DNA from: Eubacterium sp. CAG:252
GTDB lineage: Bacteria; Bacillota; Clostridia; Lachnospirales; Lachnospiraceae
Assembly: GCA_000436535.1 (NCBI GenBank)
Contig: FR886335.1
Coordinates: forward strand, 16,364 to 47,427
DNA: 31,064 nucleotides
Direction: 5' to 3'
Shown one piece after another: positions 24,301 to 31,064 of the stretch. How positions within the stretch are numbered: the first letter of the stretch is position 1; each line of letters begins with the position of its first letter. Below the pieces are notes generated by a model, which was not told the origin of the DNA, did no database searches, and saw only the letters and a program-made list of their open reading frames with translations. The translations under genes were made by a program, and so were the position numbers.

Positions 24301-27300
24301 TACTCATCATTATCATCAAGACCCTCCTTCATATCCAGATACTGCATACTAAAGTATGTAGATGGAATACGTACTGCCTTGATATCACGCTTGAGCTTTA
24401 TATCCTTATATTCTCCCTGTCCATATGTGAAATCGCATACATTTTCAACAACACCGACACTATATAATGGCCACTGTTTCTCAAAAAGTGTCGGATTATA
24501 ACTGAATGTACCTGCAAATGCCTGTGCAAGGAAATCGACCTGCATATATACACCTACTTCCATGTATATAGCTCCCATAGAGCTTGCACTTCTTCCAGCA
24601 GATGCCGCATACTTAAGCTGATAATACAGATACCCCCATATCTGGGCATATCCACCAACCTCTGATGAAAATCCGACACTTGCAAGCCTGGTCGATATAA
24701 GACCAACACCGGCACTTAAACGTATGCCTGCCCTTATACCTACAGTTCCTATGGCATATACCGAAAATTCATACTGTTCTTCGCTTAAGTCAATAGTATC
24801 ACTTGTAACATTTTTACTAAATACCAGTATGCTGTATACATATCTCTTGCCATTCTTATACCAGTAAGTCATTCCCATTGATATATTGACATTAGCTGAT
24901 ACCACGAATTCAACCTTAAACTCTACATCAATAATACCTATAACCCTTACGTGTGACTCTGTAAGTGCCTTGCTGTAAAGCTCAACCCAGTCTGACTCAT
25001 TATCAAGCATATCTGAATATCTTTCGGCAAGACTTTTTGCTACTGATATTTCCTTATCTTCATCGTCATCATTATCTTTACCGATATCACCTATATCTTC
25101 AAGCCTTGTAGATATATCAGAATTATCAGAAATATATGTAGTTCCAAGCTCCATCATATTCTTTAATTCTTCTGCTATATTATTGATGATAGTATCAAGC
25201 TTTGTTGTATTTTCATCATCTTCCTCATCATCGCCCTCTGATGTTGTCACATCAACATTAAAGTTAATACCCGTATAATCATAAAGGTCTAATGAAACAG
25301 CAACACTATAATCATCTATATATGGAATTATATCTTTCCATTTTTTCCATACAGCTTTACCACTTACATTGATATTCATCTTTACTTCCTGCTCAAATGT
25401 AGCAGAAACAACTACTTTTATATTAGAAAGTTCAATCTCAACACCAATATCAAGCGCAAGTCTTAATCCGCTTATATCATCAAAATGCTGGAGTCTTGTC
25501 GAAAGGTCTGCATTAACGTGGTCAAGCTTTACTGCCGGCTTATTATCACCCGCATACAATGCTATGCCATCATCCATAACCTGTGTAGCAGCATCTTCAC
25601 TATAACCATCAGCAGCACTGACACTTATATCAGCCCCAAGATTGTCTGATAAATATTCACTTAGTTCCTGATAAGAGTCTGTCATAACAACTGCCCTTGC
25701 GACTTCATCTGCAACACTCTGTGCAAAGCCGCTGTCAACTGCCTGCTGCTCAACACTTCTTTCAATCTCTTCTGTATCCTGATTTTTTAATATTGTATCG
25801 CCGTTAATGCTGTCAGTCTGATATATATCCATAGCAGCCTGTACTTCTTCCCAGCTCACTTCACTGTATACAATTATATAATCTGTATCCGTCTTGGACA
25901 CCTCTGTTATAACTGCATACTGGATATTATCATCGCCATCATTATATAAAGCCAGATAATCTCCATTATCTATGGTTGTGTCTTCACCAAGTGATGGATT
26001 ATCCTTCGCATCAACATTATCATATGTCAGCTTATCCTGTGCTATGATAACACTGTTGTTCCCCACATCGTTATCTTTATCATCCTTAATATTAACCGGA
26101 AGCACATCCGGAACAAAAAGTATCTCCTTAGCAGCAAGACCCCTGTATGTATAGCGGCTGTCATCTGCCGATGTTATCTCAAAGAACGACACATCATCAT
26201 CTGTAACCGCTTCTGTATCAAGAGAAGGAATAACGTTCCCTTCATATACAGCTATCTTATCTCCAAGACTTAATGTATCATTGACATATGTAAAACTTCC
26301 TGTAACCTTTGTGGAGTCGGTTATTGTTCCATCAACACCTACTGTCATAGCTGAAACAGATATACTGTCCGCAGCCTTTCCATCAACCATAAGGTCACTA
26401 ATACTGCCTGAGCTTATATACTTTATATCCTTATTTAATTCAGTATTTCTTACATCCGGCTTATACACCGTAAAGTCATACTCTCTTATAGTTGTGTCAT
26501 AACCTGTAAAATATAATCTGTCATCATCAAGTTCAAGACGATATGAGCTTCCCTGCTGCCATCCTTCCGGGTTATTAATTGAAAATGTATATTCCCCGTC
26601 CAAAACAGCCTTTGCTGACACGAAAGCAGATATTTCATCGAGCATATCACTTGTATTCTTTATCTTTATAAGACCACTTACCTCATCTGCCGTAAGACTT
26701 CCTGTCTTATCTGTTACAGTTATAGAGAAGTCGTTGGCATCAACATCATAGCTTCTTGCATATGTTTCAAGGCTTACTGTCCTAAGCTCCTGTGTATCAG
26801 TCCATGCTGCATATAAGACTACATCGCTTAACAGCCTGTCATCTGAGCTTACATATTCTGTACATGAGGAATCATAGCACCAGCCAAGAAATACAGCTCC
26901 TTCTTTTCCCGGTGATGGAAGTGAAGAAAGGCTTGTGCCTGCCTCATAAGTTTCCTCCTTAAGTTCTATGCTTCTTTGCTGCTCATCCTTCTCTTTAGAA
27001 TATAGAGTTCCGCCATTGGTAACATACTTTATATTATATTTTGTAGTTTCAAATGCTATGTCAAATGTAAGACTGTCTGAATATGTACCAGCATACTCCG
27101 GTGTATCTGTTAATCTTATAAAGTACTTCTTTGCCTTATCAAAATCTGTTGCCGTGAGCTCTGATACAACTGAATTGTCTGCAAGCACCTCATTGTTATC
27201 ATCCGTATAGAGGCCATAACCGAGCCTTATATCTACATTTGCGGAATTCTTACTAATAAGCTTCCACTCATTATCCGAAGATACCGATACACTTACTTTA

Positions 27301-27746
27301 TCTTTTTCATACAGACCACCTGCATGTCCTGCTACCTGTACTTCACCTGTGCCACCTGCAAATGTATCAACACTCTGCGGTATATCAATGTAATAATATC
27401 TTTCCACCCACTTGGCATAAAGCACTACCACGCCTGTATAATCACCCTGATTAATCTTAGTAACCGGCTCTCCGGTAAGTTCGGCATTATCATACCATCC
27501 GCCAAACTCATATCCCTGATTAATCACTTTGTCCTTATCAGGAAGTTCTGCAACCGGATAATTCAGCGGAGCTTTATATCCGCTTACATAGTGTCCTCCG
27601 TTGAGCTGGTAATCGATTTCCTGTACTGTGCTTTCATTCTCCTGTGCATATACAGTTTCACAGCCAAAACCCTGCGAATAATACATTCCGGGTAATGCCG
27701 TAACCAGCATTGCCGAACATAAAAGTATACTCAGTAACCTTTTCAT
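21342..27746 (-). CDS. giant secreted surface protein with InlB B-repeats (Flg_new) and a large unassigned core
   Basis: A 2134-residue protein. Residues 1-34 are a signal peptide ending VYA/QE. Two InlB-B-type repeats are at about 46-113 and 237-316 (FGGWYDNAEL, FLGWCYDSSC), with an all-beta domain between them (118-232) that resembles the small protein at 20079-20522. Residues about 320-1200 match nothing I can name and include an acidic Asp/Glu-rich stretch near 850-935 and a GVGLISTRLASVGFSSEVGG-like beta region near 1015. From about 1215 to 1975 there are eight more F-x-GW repeats with MucBP-like Y-Y-x-R-N joints. A unique beta domain ends the protein. No LPXTG, SLH or choline-binding motif is seen. 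It is probably an adhesin or wall-associated scaffold. Its promoter lies in the divergent region shared with the two-component system. Confidence 0.88.
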   Translation of the reverse strand: MKRLLSILLCSAMLVTALPGMYYSQGFGCETVYAQENESTVQEIDYQLNGGHYVSGYKAPLNYPVAELPDKDKVINQGYEFGGWYDNAELTGEPVTKINQGDYTGVVVLYAKWVERYYYIDIPQSVDTFAGGTGEVQVAGHAGGLYEKDKVSVSVSSDNEWKLISKNSANVDIRLGYGLYTDDNNEVLADNSVVSELTATDFDKAKKYFIRLTDTPEYAGTYSDSLTFDIAFETTKYNIKYVTNGGTLYSKEKDEQQRSIELKEETYEAGTSLSSLPSPGKEGAVFLGWCYDSSCTEYVSSDDRLLSDVVLYAAWTDTQELRTVSLETYARSYDVDANDFSITVTDKTGSLTADEVSGLIKIKNTSDMLDEISAFVSAKAVLDGEYTFSINNPEGWQQGSSYRLELDDDRLYFTGYDTTIREYDFTVYKPDVRNTELNKDIKYISSGSISDLMVDGKAADSISVSAMTVGVDGTITDSTKVTGSFTYVNDTLSLGDKIAVYEGNVIPSLDTEAVTDDDVSFFEITSADDSRYTYRGLAAKEILFVPDVLPVNIKDDKDNDVGNNSVIIAQDKLTYDNVDAKDNPSLGEDTTIDNGDYLALYNDGDDNIQYAVITEVSKTDTDYIIVYSEVSWEEVQAAMDIYQTDSINGDTILKNQDTEEIERSVEQQAVDSGFAQSVADEVARAVVMTDSYQELSEYLSDNLGADISVSAADGYSEDAATQVMDDGIALYAGDNKPAVKLDHVNADLSTRLQHFDDISGLRLALDIGVEIELSNIKVVVSATFEQEVKMNINVSGKAVWKKWKDIIPYIDDYSVAVSLDLYDYTGINFNVDVTTSEGDDEEDDENTTKLDTIINNIAEELKNMMELGTTYISDNSDISTRLEDIGDIGKDNDDDEDKEISVAKSLAERYSDMLDNESDWVELYSKALTESHVRVIGIIDVEFKVEFVVSANVNISMGMTYWYKNGKRYVYSILVFSKNVTSDTIDLSEEQYEFSVYAIGTVGIRAGIRLSAGVGLISTRLASVGFSSEVGGYAQIWGYLYYQLKYAASAGRSASSMGAIYMEVGVYMQVDFLAQAFAGTFSYNPTLFEKQWPLYSVGVVENVCDFTYGQGEYKDIKLKRDIKAVRIPSTYFSMQYLDMKEGLDDNDEYFNKIYDDDSRYYVITMTNPAFTYDPLTNVISVDPGDEPEQDGEMIITWKSQKGSFNTKPITRKVSLHWDNLRDGYYIAFQTNGGSIVDTVVAKYGKEIAKPADPVKAGYTFAGWYQDEAFTKKYEVPDTMPDEDRIVYAKWEASDMTYSVVDYVEGTDGVYNVAATRSETAKTDETISVQPAERSGFITPPALSQVIKADGGTKFNYYYARNKYNIKFISEGEVVSEGSYTYGTQMPTPSVYRPGYDFAGWEPEVSYTVPASDMTYTAVWKESDDVVYTTKYYLENENGGYVLDRINPAKGTTGQAVTAAVADYDEDSYTIVKDMPSGTVNADGSLVLKVYYDRSTYNITYDTTGEKLDNTTQAVKWGTKVITQVPEKAGYAFAGWYTDKECTESFNEVMPKADITLYAKWDKSKVNYTVEHYMETTDGSSYELEDRQVYVTDVESEVTPEVKNVKGFTAPDKQTVKVNSDSSTVIKYYYKRNIHKLTLKYNNGEDDGVYEYRYGTRLSVGQPLRKGYIFAGWDKDIAGVMPDEDVTYTAGWNIAQFTISFKTDGGNEVESITQDYNTGITAPANPVKKGYTFTGWDKKIPDFMPAENMLLTAQWSKDVYNITYNLNGGEADNPDTYQVDSSVITLKTPVRKGYTFTGWSGTGIDGISENVVITTGSTGGRTYTANWTENSYTIQFMPYGDGTTGSMDEMSLMYTDETSLSANVFARPGYTFEGWSVEAGGEKKYDDEEVVSGLKSGNGERMTLYPVWTANEYTVHFDAGSGKEIEDAVYTYDKEYELPVTTRSEYRFMGWCVEDGGAVIYLPGVSASNLAEQGEVTLYASWLKVEFNYSDFNSYHITDNSKEEPVKYHFIIGGSSADNSSTNGGRTNTIFMDGISLEEIKRVCSTMTFTITYKLDMDDDGYVDMDTTYRRASDGKWCSFKEEDIDIKKNNGNTLTYTYSINLSDVDAICYRFDAHGKGSDKYWLRNIRFNARFN

Positions 27747-27882
27747 CTTAACGCCTCCTTATATGTTTTGGAATTAACATACCGATATTCTATTTTTCTG
27801 TTTGTGTCGTCACTCTGTAAAGTTAATAATTATTTTATATATTTATTAATTGTTACAGATAATAACTTTATATGTTGTATGT

Positions 27883-27912
27883 ATAATACTGAATTAATCT
27901 AATTCTGTGGAA
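27883..27912 (-). promoter_or_regulatory. Candidate promoter of the giant surface-protein gene
   Basis: On the minus strand TTCCAC (complement of 27907-27912) and TATTAT (complement of 27883-27888) are 18 bases apart, about 140 bases upstream of the ATG. The -35 box is poor (3 of 6), as expected for an activator-dependent promoter, and LytTR-like sites begin a few bases upstream of it. Confidence 0.45.
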
Positions 27913-27916
27913 CAAT

Positions 27917-27978
27917 TCGCACGAATTACAGTTTTTTCGACACGAACGATTGAATTTTTTATAGAATTTTATACGAAA
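27917..27978 (-). promoter_or_regulatory. Candidate LytTR response-regulator binding sites (phased ACGAA half-sites)
   Basis: ACGAA occurs at 27921, 27942 and 27973, spaced 21 and 31 bases, close to two and three helical turns. Read on the minus strand, the middle site ATCGTTCGT matches 8 of 9 positions of the LytTR-type repeat consensus [TA][AC][CA]GTTN[AG][TG]. Its neighbour GTAATTCGT matches less well but sits exactly 12 bases further on, the usual gap between paired LytTR repeats. The sites are directly upstream of the weak -35 box of the candidate promoter. Binding is inference. Confidence 0.45.
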
Positions 27979-28027
27979 GACATATATAATTAGTTCATAA
28001 TCATTTTATACTTCGTTAATAAACTAT

Positions 28028-28243
28028 ATGATTAAAGGGTCAAAAGGTATCATCGATGCATACTTGCATGCAATTCGATGTATACCTTAGTGACCTGCAC
28101 TACACCGAGAAAGTAGCAATTTACTATGCGAAGCTAGTAAATTAGCGGATTTCGAGGTGGAGTCAGATTACGGGAATGCGGAGCATGGAGTAATCTGATT
28201 AATCATAAATGAGGGGCAAAATACCTTTTGACCCTCATATCAT
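28028..28243. other. Structured ~200-nt multibranch element, candidate ncRNA or mobile repeat
   Basis: A perfect 14-bp closing stem joins GGGTCAAAAGGTAT (28037-28050) to ATACCTTTTGACCC (28221-28234), and outer pairing continues to 28028 and 28243. Inside are four further stems: CATCGA/TCGATG (28051-28056 with 28075-28080); an ACTACACC/GGTGGAGT-type stem with one mismatch, about 28101-28163; AATTTACT/AGTAAATT (28118-28125 with 28136-28143); and TCAGATTAC/GTAATCTGA (28163-28171 with 28190-28198). It is more GC-rich than its flanks. Because it is symmetric, the strand is unclear. I recognise no named riboswitch or RNA class. Confidence 0.65.
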
Positions 28244-28346
28244 CTATATAAAATGCAAAAGATATATTTTGATATTATGATGGCAGCACCAAAAAGTTGT
28301 TCGTATCTGAACGAAAAGATTTTTATTATAAGGATGGAAAACATAT

Positions 28347-29066
28347 ATGAAAATAGCGGTATGCGATGATGACAACAAAGAACTGGATATAATAAAAAAT
28401 TATCTTAATATCTACCAGACAGACAACAATACCAGCTTTACAGTCAAATACTTTAACAGCAGCGTTGAGCTTGCATCGACTGCGGGATTTGAAAAGTTTG
28501 ATATATACTTTCTTGATATCATTATGCCTGTTATGGATGGTCTTGCACTTGCCAGAGAGATAAGAACTTTTGACAAGTCTGCACCCATTATATTTTTAAC
28601 ATCATCAAAAGAATTCGCAGTAGACAGCTATACTGTCATGGCATTTAACTATCTCGTAAAACCCATACATAACGAACGGCTGTATGCAACTCTTGATGAT
28701 ATATTAGAAACATTCCGCATTGAACAGACCAATAACATAATAATAAAGAACAACTCCGGCATACATAGGATTAATATCGCTGATATAATCTATGCTGAAG
28801 CCCTTAACAGAAAGGTTATTATATATATCAAAACGTGTGAACAGGTGACATCAACAGATGTATTTTCTTCTGTATGCGATATGCTTTCAGTTCATAAGGA
28901 ATTCATGCTTGCACACCGCTCTTTTATAGTTAATATGAATTATATCAGCAGTATAAACGCAAGTGAGATACACCTGATTAATAACCACAACATTCCACTT
29001 GCACAAAGACGTGTCAGCGATATAAAAAAACAGTATCTCAGTTTCCAGATGGATGACAATACGTAA
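28347..29066 (+). CDS. LytTR-family response regulator (AgrA/ComE-like)
   Basis: A 239-residue cytoplasmic regulator. The receiver domain (1-115) has the acidic pocket CDDD (6-9), the phosphorylated Asp57 in YFLDIIMP, the switch Thr/Ser in FLTSS (83-87) and Lys105 in YLVKP. The C-terminal LytTR DNA-binding domain (about 130-235) shows YAEALNRKVIIYIKT, then FMLAHRSFIVNMNYISSI and the closing PLAQRRVSDIKKQYL. Such proteins bind pairs of 9-bp direct repeats upstream of target promoters. The ribosome-binding site is AAGGATGG. The histidine kinase follows directly and the giant surface gene is divergent, so self-regulation and control of the surface genes are plausible. Confidence 0.93.
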   Translation: MKIAVCDDDNKELDIIKNYLNIYQTDNNTSFTVKYFNSSVELASTAGFEKFDIYFLDIIMPVMDGLALAREIRTFDKSAPIIFLTSSKEFAVDSYTVMAFNYLVKPIHNERLYATLDDILETFRIEQTNNIIIKNNSGIHRINIADIIYAEALNRKVIIYIKTCEQVTSTDVFSSVCDMLSVHKEFMLAHRSFIVNMNYISSINASEIHLINNHNIPLAQRRVSDIKKQYLSFQMDDNT

Positions 29067-29118
29067 ACACTTACAACTGACACCCACTATATTAATTAAT
29101 ATGCCAGGAGGTGAATAT

Positions 29119-30465
29119 ATGGCAGAATTAGCAACTGTACTCAATCTTATCAATTACATTTTCGTGCTTATATTCGGAATTGTTGTATCTTTCTACTTTG
29201 CTGATATACCATGGGAAGACAACAAAAAGCTGCACATATATACTCTTATGGGCTTTATCCTATTGCAGGTTGTATGCTATATGCTTCTTGGTGAGCACAC
29301 CATGTACAAAAGTTATCCTTTCCTTATACACATTCCTTTAATTCTTGTTATAAGGTTTATCTGCCACAGGAACATATACATATCCTCAATAGCTGTTCTG
29401 TCAGCTTATCTTATGTGTACACCAAGAAAATGGTTCGGTACGGTTGCTGCATACATTTTCAATGACATGCCTATGATATCGGATATCACAACAATTATTG
29501 TGACAATTCCGCTTATCTTAGTTGTCATAAAATATCTGTCACCTTATATGATAAGGCTTAAGAATGAGTCCAAAACAATTATTTCCCTGTTTTTTCTTCT
29601 GCCTCTTACATATTATATCCTTGAGTATACTTTTACTGTATACACGGACATTTTATATCGTGGAGAACCGGTTGTCATTGAATTTATGGACAGCTTTATT
29701 GTCATACTCTACCTTATATTATCAATCGTTACACTCACGCTGTCTAATAAGAAAAATACTGCCGAACGTGAAAATATTATTCTCTTATCCGCAGCCGCGC
29801 AGGCAGAAAAAGAAATTGAACAGTTATCTGACTACCAACGTCAGGCAGCTATATACCGTCACGATTTAAGACATCATATGAACTTTATACAGAGCTGCCT
29901 TAATGACAATAACTATACGCAGGCACAGGAATATATCAGTGAAATATGTACTAATCTGGATAACAGCAGAATAACAAAGTACTGTGATAATGAAGCTGTT
30001 AATCTCATACTTTCTTCATACATCGGGAAAGCTAATGAACATAACATCACTACACATGTATCCGTTACCGCCGCTAACCTTGCCGACTACAAGCCAACTG
30101 ACCTTTGCAGTCTTTTTGCAAATGCACTTGAGAATGCTATAAATGCATTCAGACTTGTACAGACTATCTCAAAGAATGATTACAATTCATATAACGGCAT
30201 GACTGTGAATAACTCCACTGATTATAATTCAGCTAATTCCAACCGCATTATCACGGTAAAGGTGTTTGATAAGAACAATAAATTATGTATCAACATTACA
30301 AACACATATGCTGTTGAACCTATATTTGTTAATAACACACCCGTATCGGACAAAGCAGGACATGGCATCGGTGTAAGAAGCATAATATCGGTTATTGAAA
30401 AATATAATGGAGTATATGACTTTTTTACTAAAGATGGAGTGTTTTACTTTCAGGCATGTATGTGA
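29119..30465 (+). CDS. sensor histidine kinase of the GHKL/AgrC type
   Basis: The reading frame is open from 29053, but the start at 29119 is chosen because AGGAGGTG (29106-29113) lies 5 bases before it; this also removes an overlap with the upstream gene. The 448-residue protein has six or seven membrane helices in its first 210 residues, then a coiled dimerisation segment with AIYRHDLRHHMNF (His248 as phosphoacceptor), the N box FANALENAINAF (333-344) and the ATP-lid region GHGIGVRSI (414-422). This is the peptide- or cell-surface-sensing architecture of AgrC/ComD. No agrB, agrD or other clear signal-peptide gene is in the window. Residues 351-376 form an Asn/Ser/Tyr-rich insert between the N box and the next strand, which is unusual. 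Confidence 0.92.
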   Translation: MAELATVLNLINYIFVLIFGIVVSFYFADIPWEDNKKLHIYTLMGFILLQVVCYMLLGEHTMYKSYPFLIHIPLILVIRFICHRNIYISSIAVLSAYLMCTPRKWFGTVAAYIFNDMPMISDITTIIVTIPLILVVIKYLSPYMIRLKNESKTIISLFFLLPLTYYILEYTFTVYTDILYRGEPVVIEFMDSFIVILYLILSIVTLTLSNKKNTAERENIILLSAAAQAEKEIEQLSDYQRQAAIYRHDLRHHMNFIQSCLNDNNYTQAQEYISEICTNLDNSRITKYCDNEAVNLILSSYIGKANEHNITTHVSVTAANLADYKPTDLCSLFANALENAINAFRLVQTISKNDYNSYNGMTVNNSTDYNSANSNRIITVKVFDKNNKLCINITNTYAVEPIFVNNTPVSDKAGHGIGVRSIISVIEKYNGVYDFFTKDGVFYFQACM

Positions 30466-30500
30466 AAGTGCGTATTTTACCCTTTCCCTTGCCAAAGAAC

Positions 30501-30550
30501 TAAAAGAAGGACTGCCATACTTATTATTTAGTATGATAGTCCTCTTTTGC
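30501..30550. terminator. Bidirectional hairpin terminator between histidine kinase and queT
   Basis: AGGACT (30508-30513) pairs with AGTCCT (30538-30543), and CATACT (30516-30521) pairs with AGTATG (30530-30535), separated by a 2x2 internal loop. AAAAG on the left and CTTTTG on the right allow use by both convergent genes. Confidence 0.75.
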
Positions 30551-30567
30551 CTCTTGTAATTTGCCTT

Positions 30568-31064
30568 TTACTCCACACCCTTAAATATCACATTTCTTAC
30601 CGGATTAAGTGCAAATAAAAGTAACATTCCAATAATGCCACACACTATGAATTCACTCGCTCCGATTGTCACAAAGAACATCGCAAATATACCCTCTGAA
30701 CCATATGCATACTTTAATACAAATGGTACTATAACTGTATTGGCTATGATTGGTGGTAATGGTGCAAGCCACTTATTCTTTCTTAACACATAAGTTCCTA
30801 TAGCACCGATAAGTGTCGCAATACTTCCAAATATTATATCCCATATTGCCGCACCGCCTAATATATTCGATAACAGACAGCCTACGAAAAGTCCCGGTAT
30901 GGCTGCTGGTGTAAAATATGGCAGAATTGTAAGCGCTTCTGCTATTCTGAACTGTATTGGTCCGAAGCTGCAATAGTTAAACAGAATAACAAGCACAACA
31001 TAAAGCGCCGCAATCACAGCCGCCTGGGTAATAAATGCAACCTTAAACTGTGTGCTGTTATTTT
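30568..31064 (-). CDS. queT: QueT-family queuosine-precursor transporter (ECF S component), 5' end outside window
   Basis: A polytopic membrane protein of at least 165 residues. The frame stays open to the window edge: before the GTG at 31017 it continues upstream as NNSTQFKVAFITQAAV, with no Met or Leu start codon, so the true start is beyond 31064. Family features are the N-terminal ITQAAVIAALYVVL helix, FGPIQFRIAEALTILPYFTPAAIPGLFVGC (the most conserved QueT stretch) and a late WLAPLPPIIANTVIVP segment. There are about five membrane helices. QueT proteins are substrate-binding S components of energy-coupling-factor transporters for queuosine precursors; the shared ECF module is not in the window. 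A preQ1 riboswitch often precedes such genes and would lie outside this window. Confidence 0.88.
   Translation of the reverse strand, partial: NNSTQFKVAFITQAAVIAALYVVLVILFNYCSFGPIQFRIAEALTILPYFTPAAIPGLFVGCLLSNILGGAAIWDIIFGSIATLIGAIGTYVLRKNKWLAPLPPIIANTVIVPFVLKYAYGSEGIFAMFFVTIGASEFIVCGIIGMLLLFALNPVRNVIFKGVE

Larger units (their letters stand above)
27747..28346. other. 600-bp divergent regulatory region between giant surface gene and two-component system
   Basis: It holds a promoter candidate for the giant gene (27883-27912), phased LytTR-like half-sites (27917-27978), a ~200-base folded element (28028-28243) and an inverted pair GTTCGT/ACGAA near 28299-28315 just before the response-regulator gene. 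A 38-codon frame at 28253-28369 has no ribosome-binding site and overlaps the response regulator, so it is not called as a gene. Confidence 0.65.

Noticed and set aside
28253..28369. A 38-codon frame with one Cys, ending inside the response-regulator gene, as a possible signal peptide for the kinase
   Set aside because: It has no ribosome-binding site, overlaps the response-regulator start by 23 bases, and lacks the amphipathic leader and acidic tail of AgrD-type peptides.

Overview
The window reads as chromosome of a low-GC, Gram-positive anaerobe of the class Clostridia, most likely a Lachnospiraceae member (Lachnospira/Eubacterium eligens, Roseburia or a relative). The reasons are strong AGGAGG ribosome-binding sites, AT-rich spacers with U-tract terminators, a sodium-pumping biotin decarboxylase operon, an NfnAB-type transhydrogenase, a KDG kinase (pectin/uronate use), Big_2 and InlB-B-repeat surface proteins, and an AgrC/AgrA-like LytTR two-component pair. 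The species is inference. There is no tRNA, rRNA, CRISPR array, transposase or phage gene.

Layout. 1-112: 5' end of a minus-strand diaminopimelate dehydrogenase gene. 296-1051: a SAM methyltransferase. 1227-6773: a five-gene minus-strand operon read in the order acyl-CoA carboxyltransferase, OadG-like lipoprotein, biotin carrier, Na+-pump beta subunit, oxaloacetate/pyruvate carboxyltransferase. It has a sigma-A-type promoter overlapped by a Rex-like operator. 6935-7585: thiamine pyrophosphokinase. 7771-8385: a small unknown membrane protein, followed by a ~125-bp long hairpin element. 8748-11054: nfnA-nfnB. 11112-12821: a TPR/chitobiase-like-repeat membrane protein. 13381-17268: a 1295-residue Big_2-repeat secreted protein. 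17536-18591: a family 2 glycosyltransferase with a helical, TPR-like tail. 18761-19873: a KDG kinase with highly-expressed-gene codon use. 20079-27746: three secreted or anchored proteins on the minus strand, one of 2134 residues. 27747-28346: a 600-bp divergent regulatory region with a folded ~200-nt element and LytTR-like sites. 28347-30465: response regulator and histidine kinase. 30568-31064: a QueT-type transporter running off the right edge.

How the genes fit together. The energy-metabolism genes (biotin Na+ pump, NfnAB) would balance NADH, ferredoxin and the sodium gradient in a fermenter, and the Rex-like site fits that. The KDG kinase points to pectin or uronate breakdown. The right-hand third looks like a regulated cell-surface module: a giant InlB-repeat protein, a small secreted protein that resembles one domain of the giant protein, and a membrane-anchored companion, all transcribed away from a LytTR two-component system. 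Phased LytTR-like half-sites lie just upstream of a plausible promoter for the giant gene. This module and its intergenic structured element are the best candidates for something not yet described. The sodium-pump operon with two carboxyltransferases and a lipoprotein-fused gamma subunit is second.
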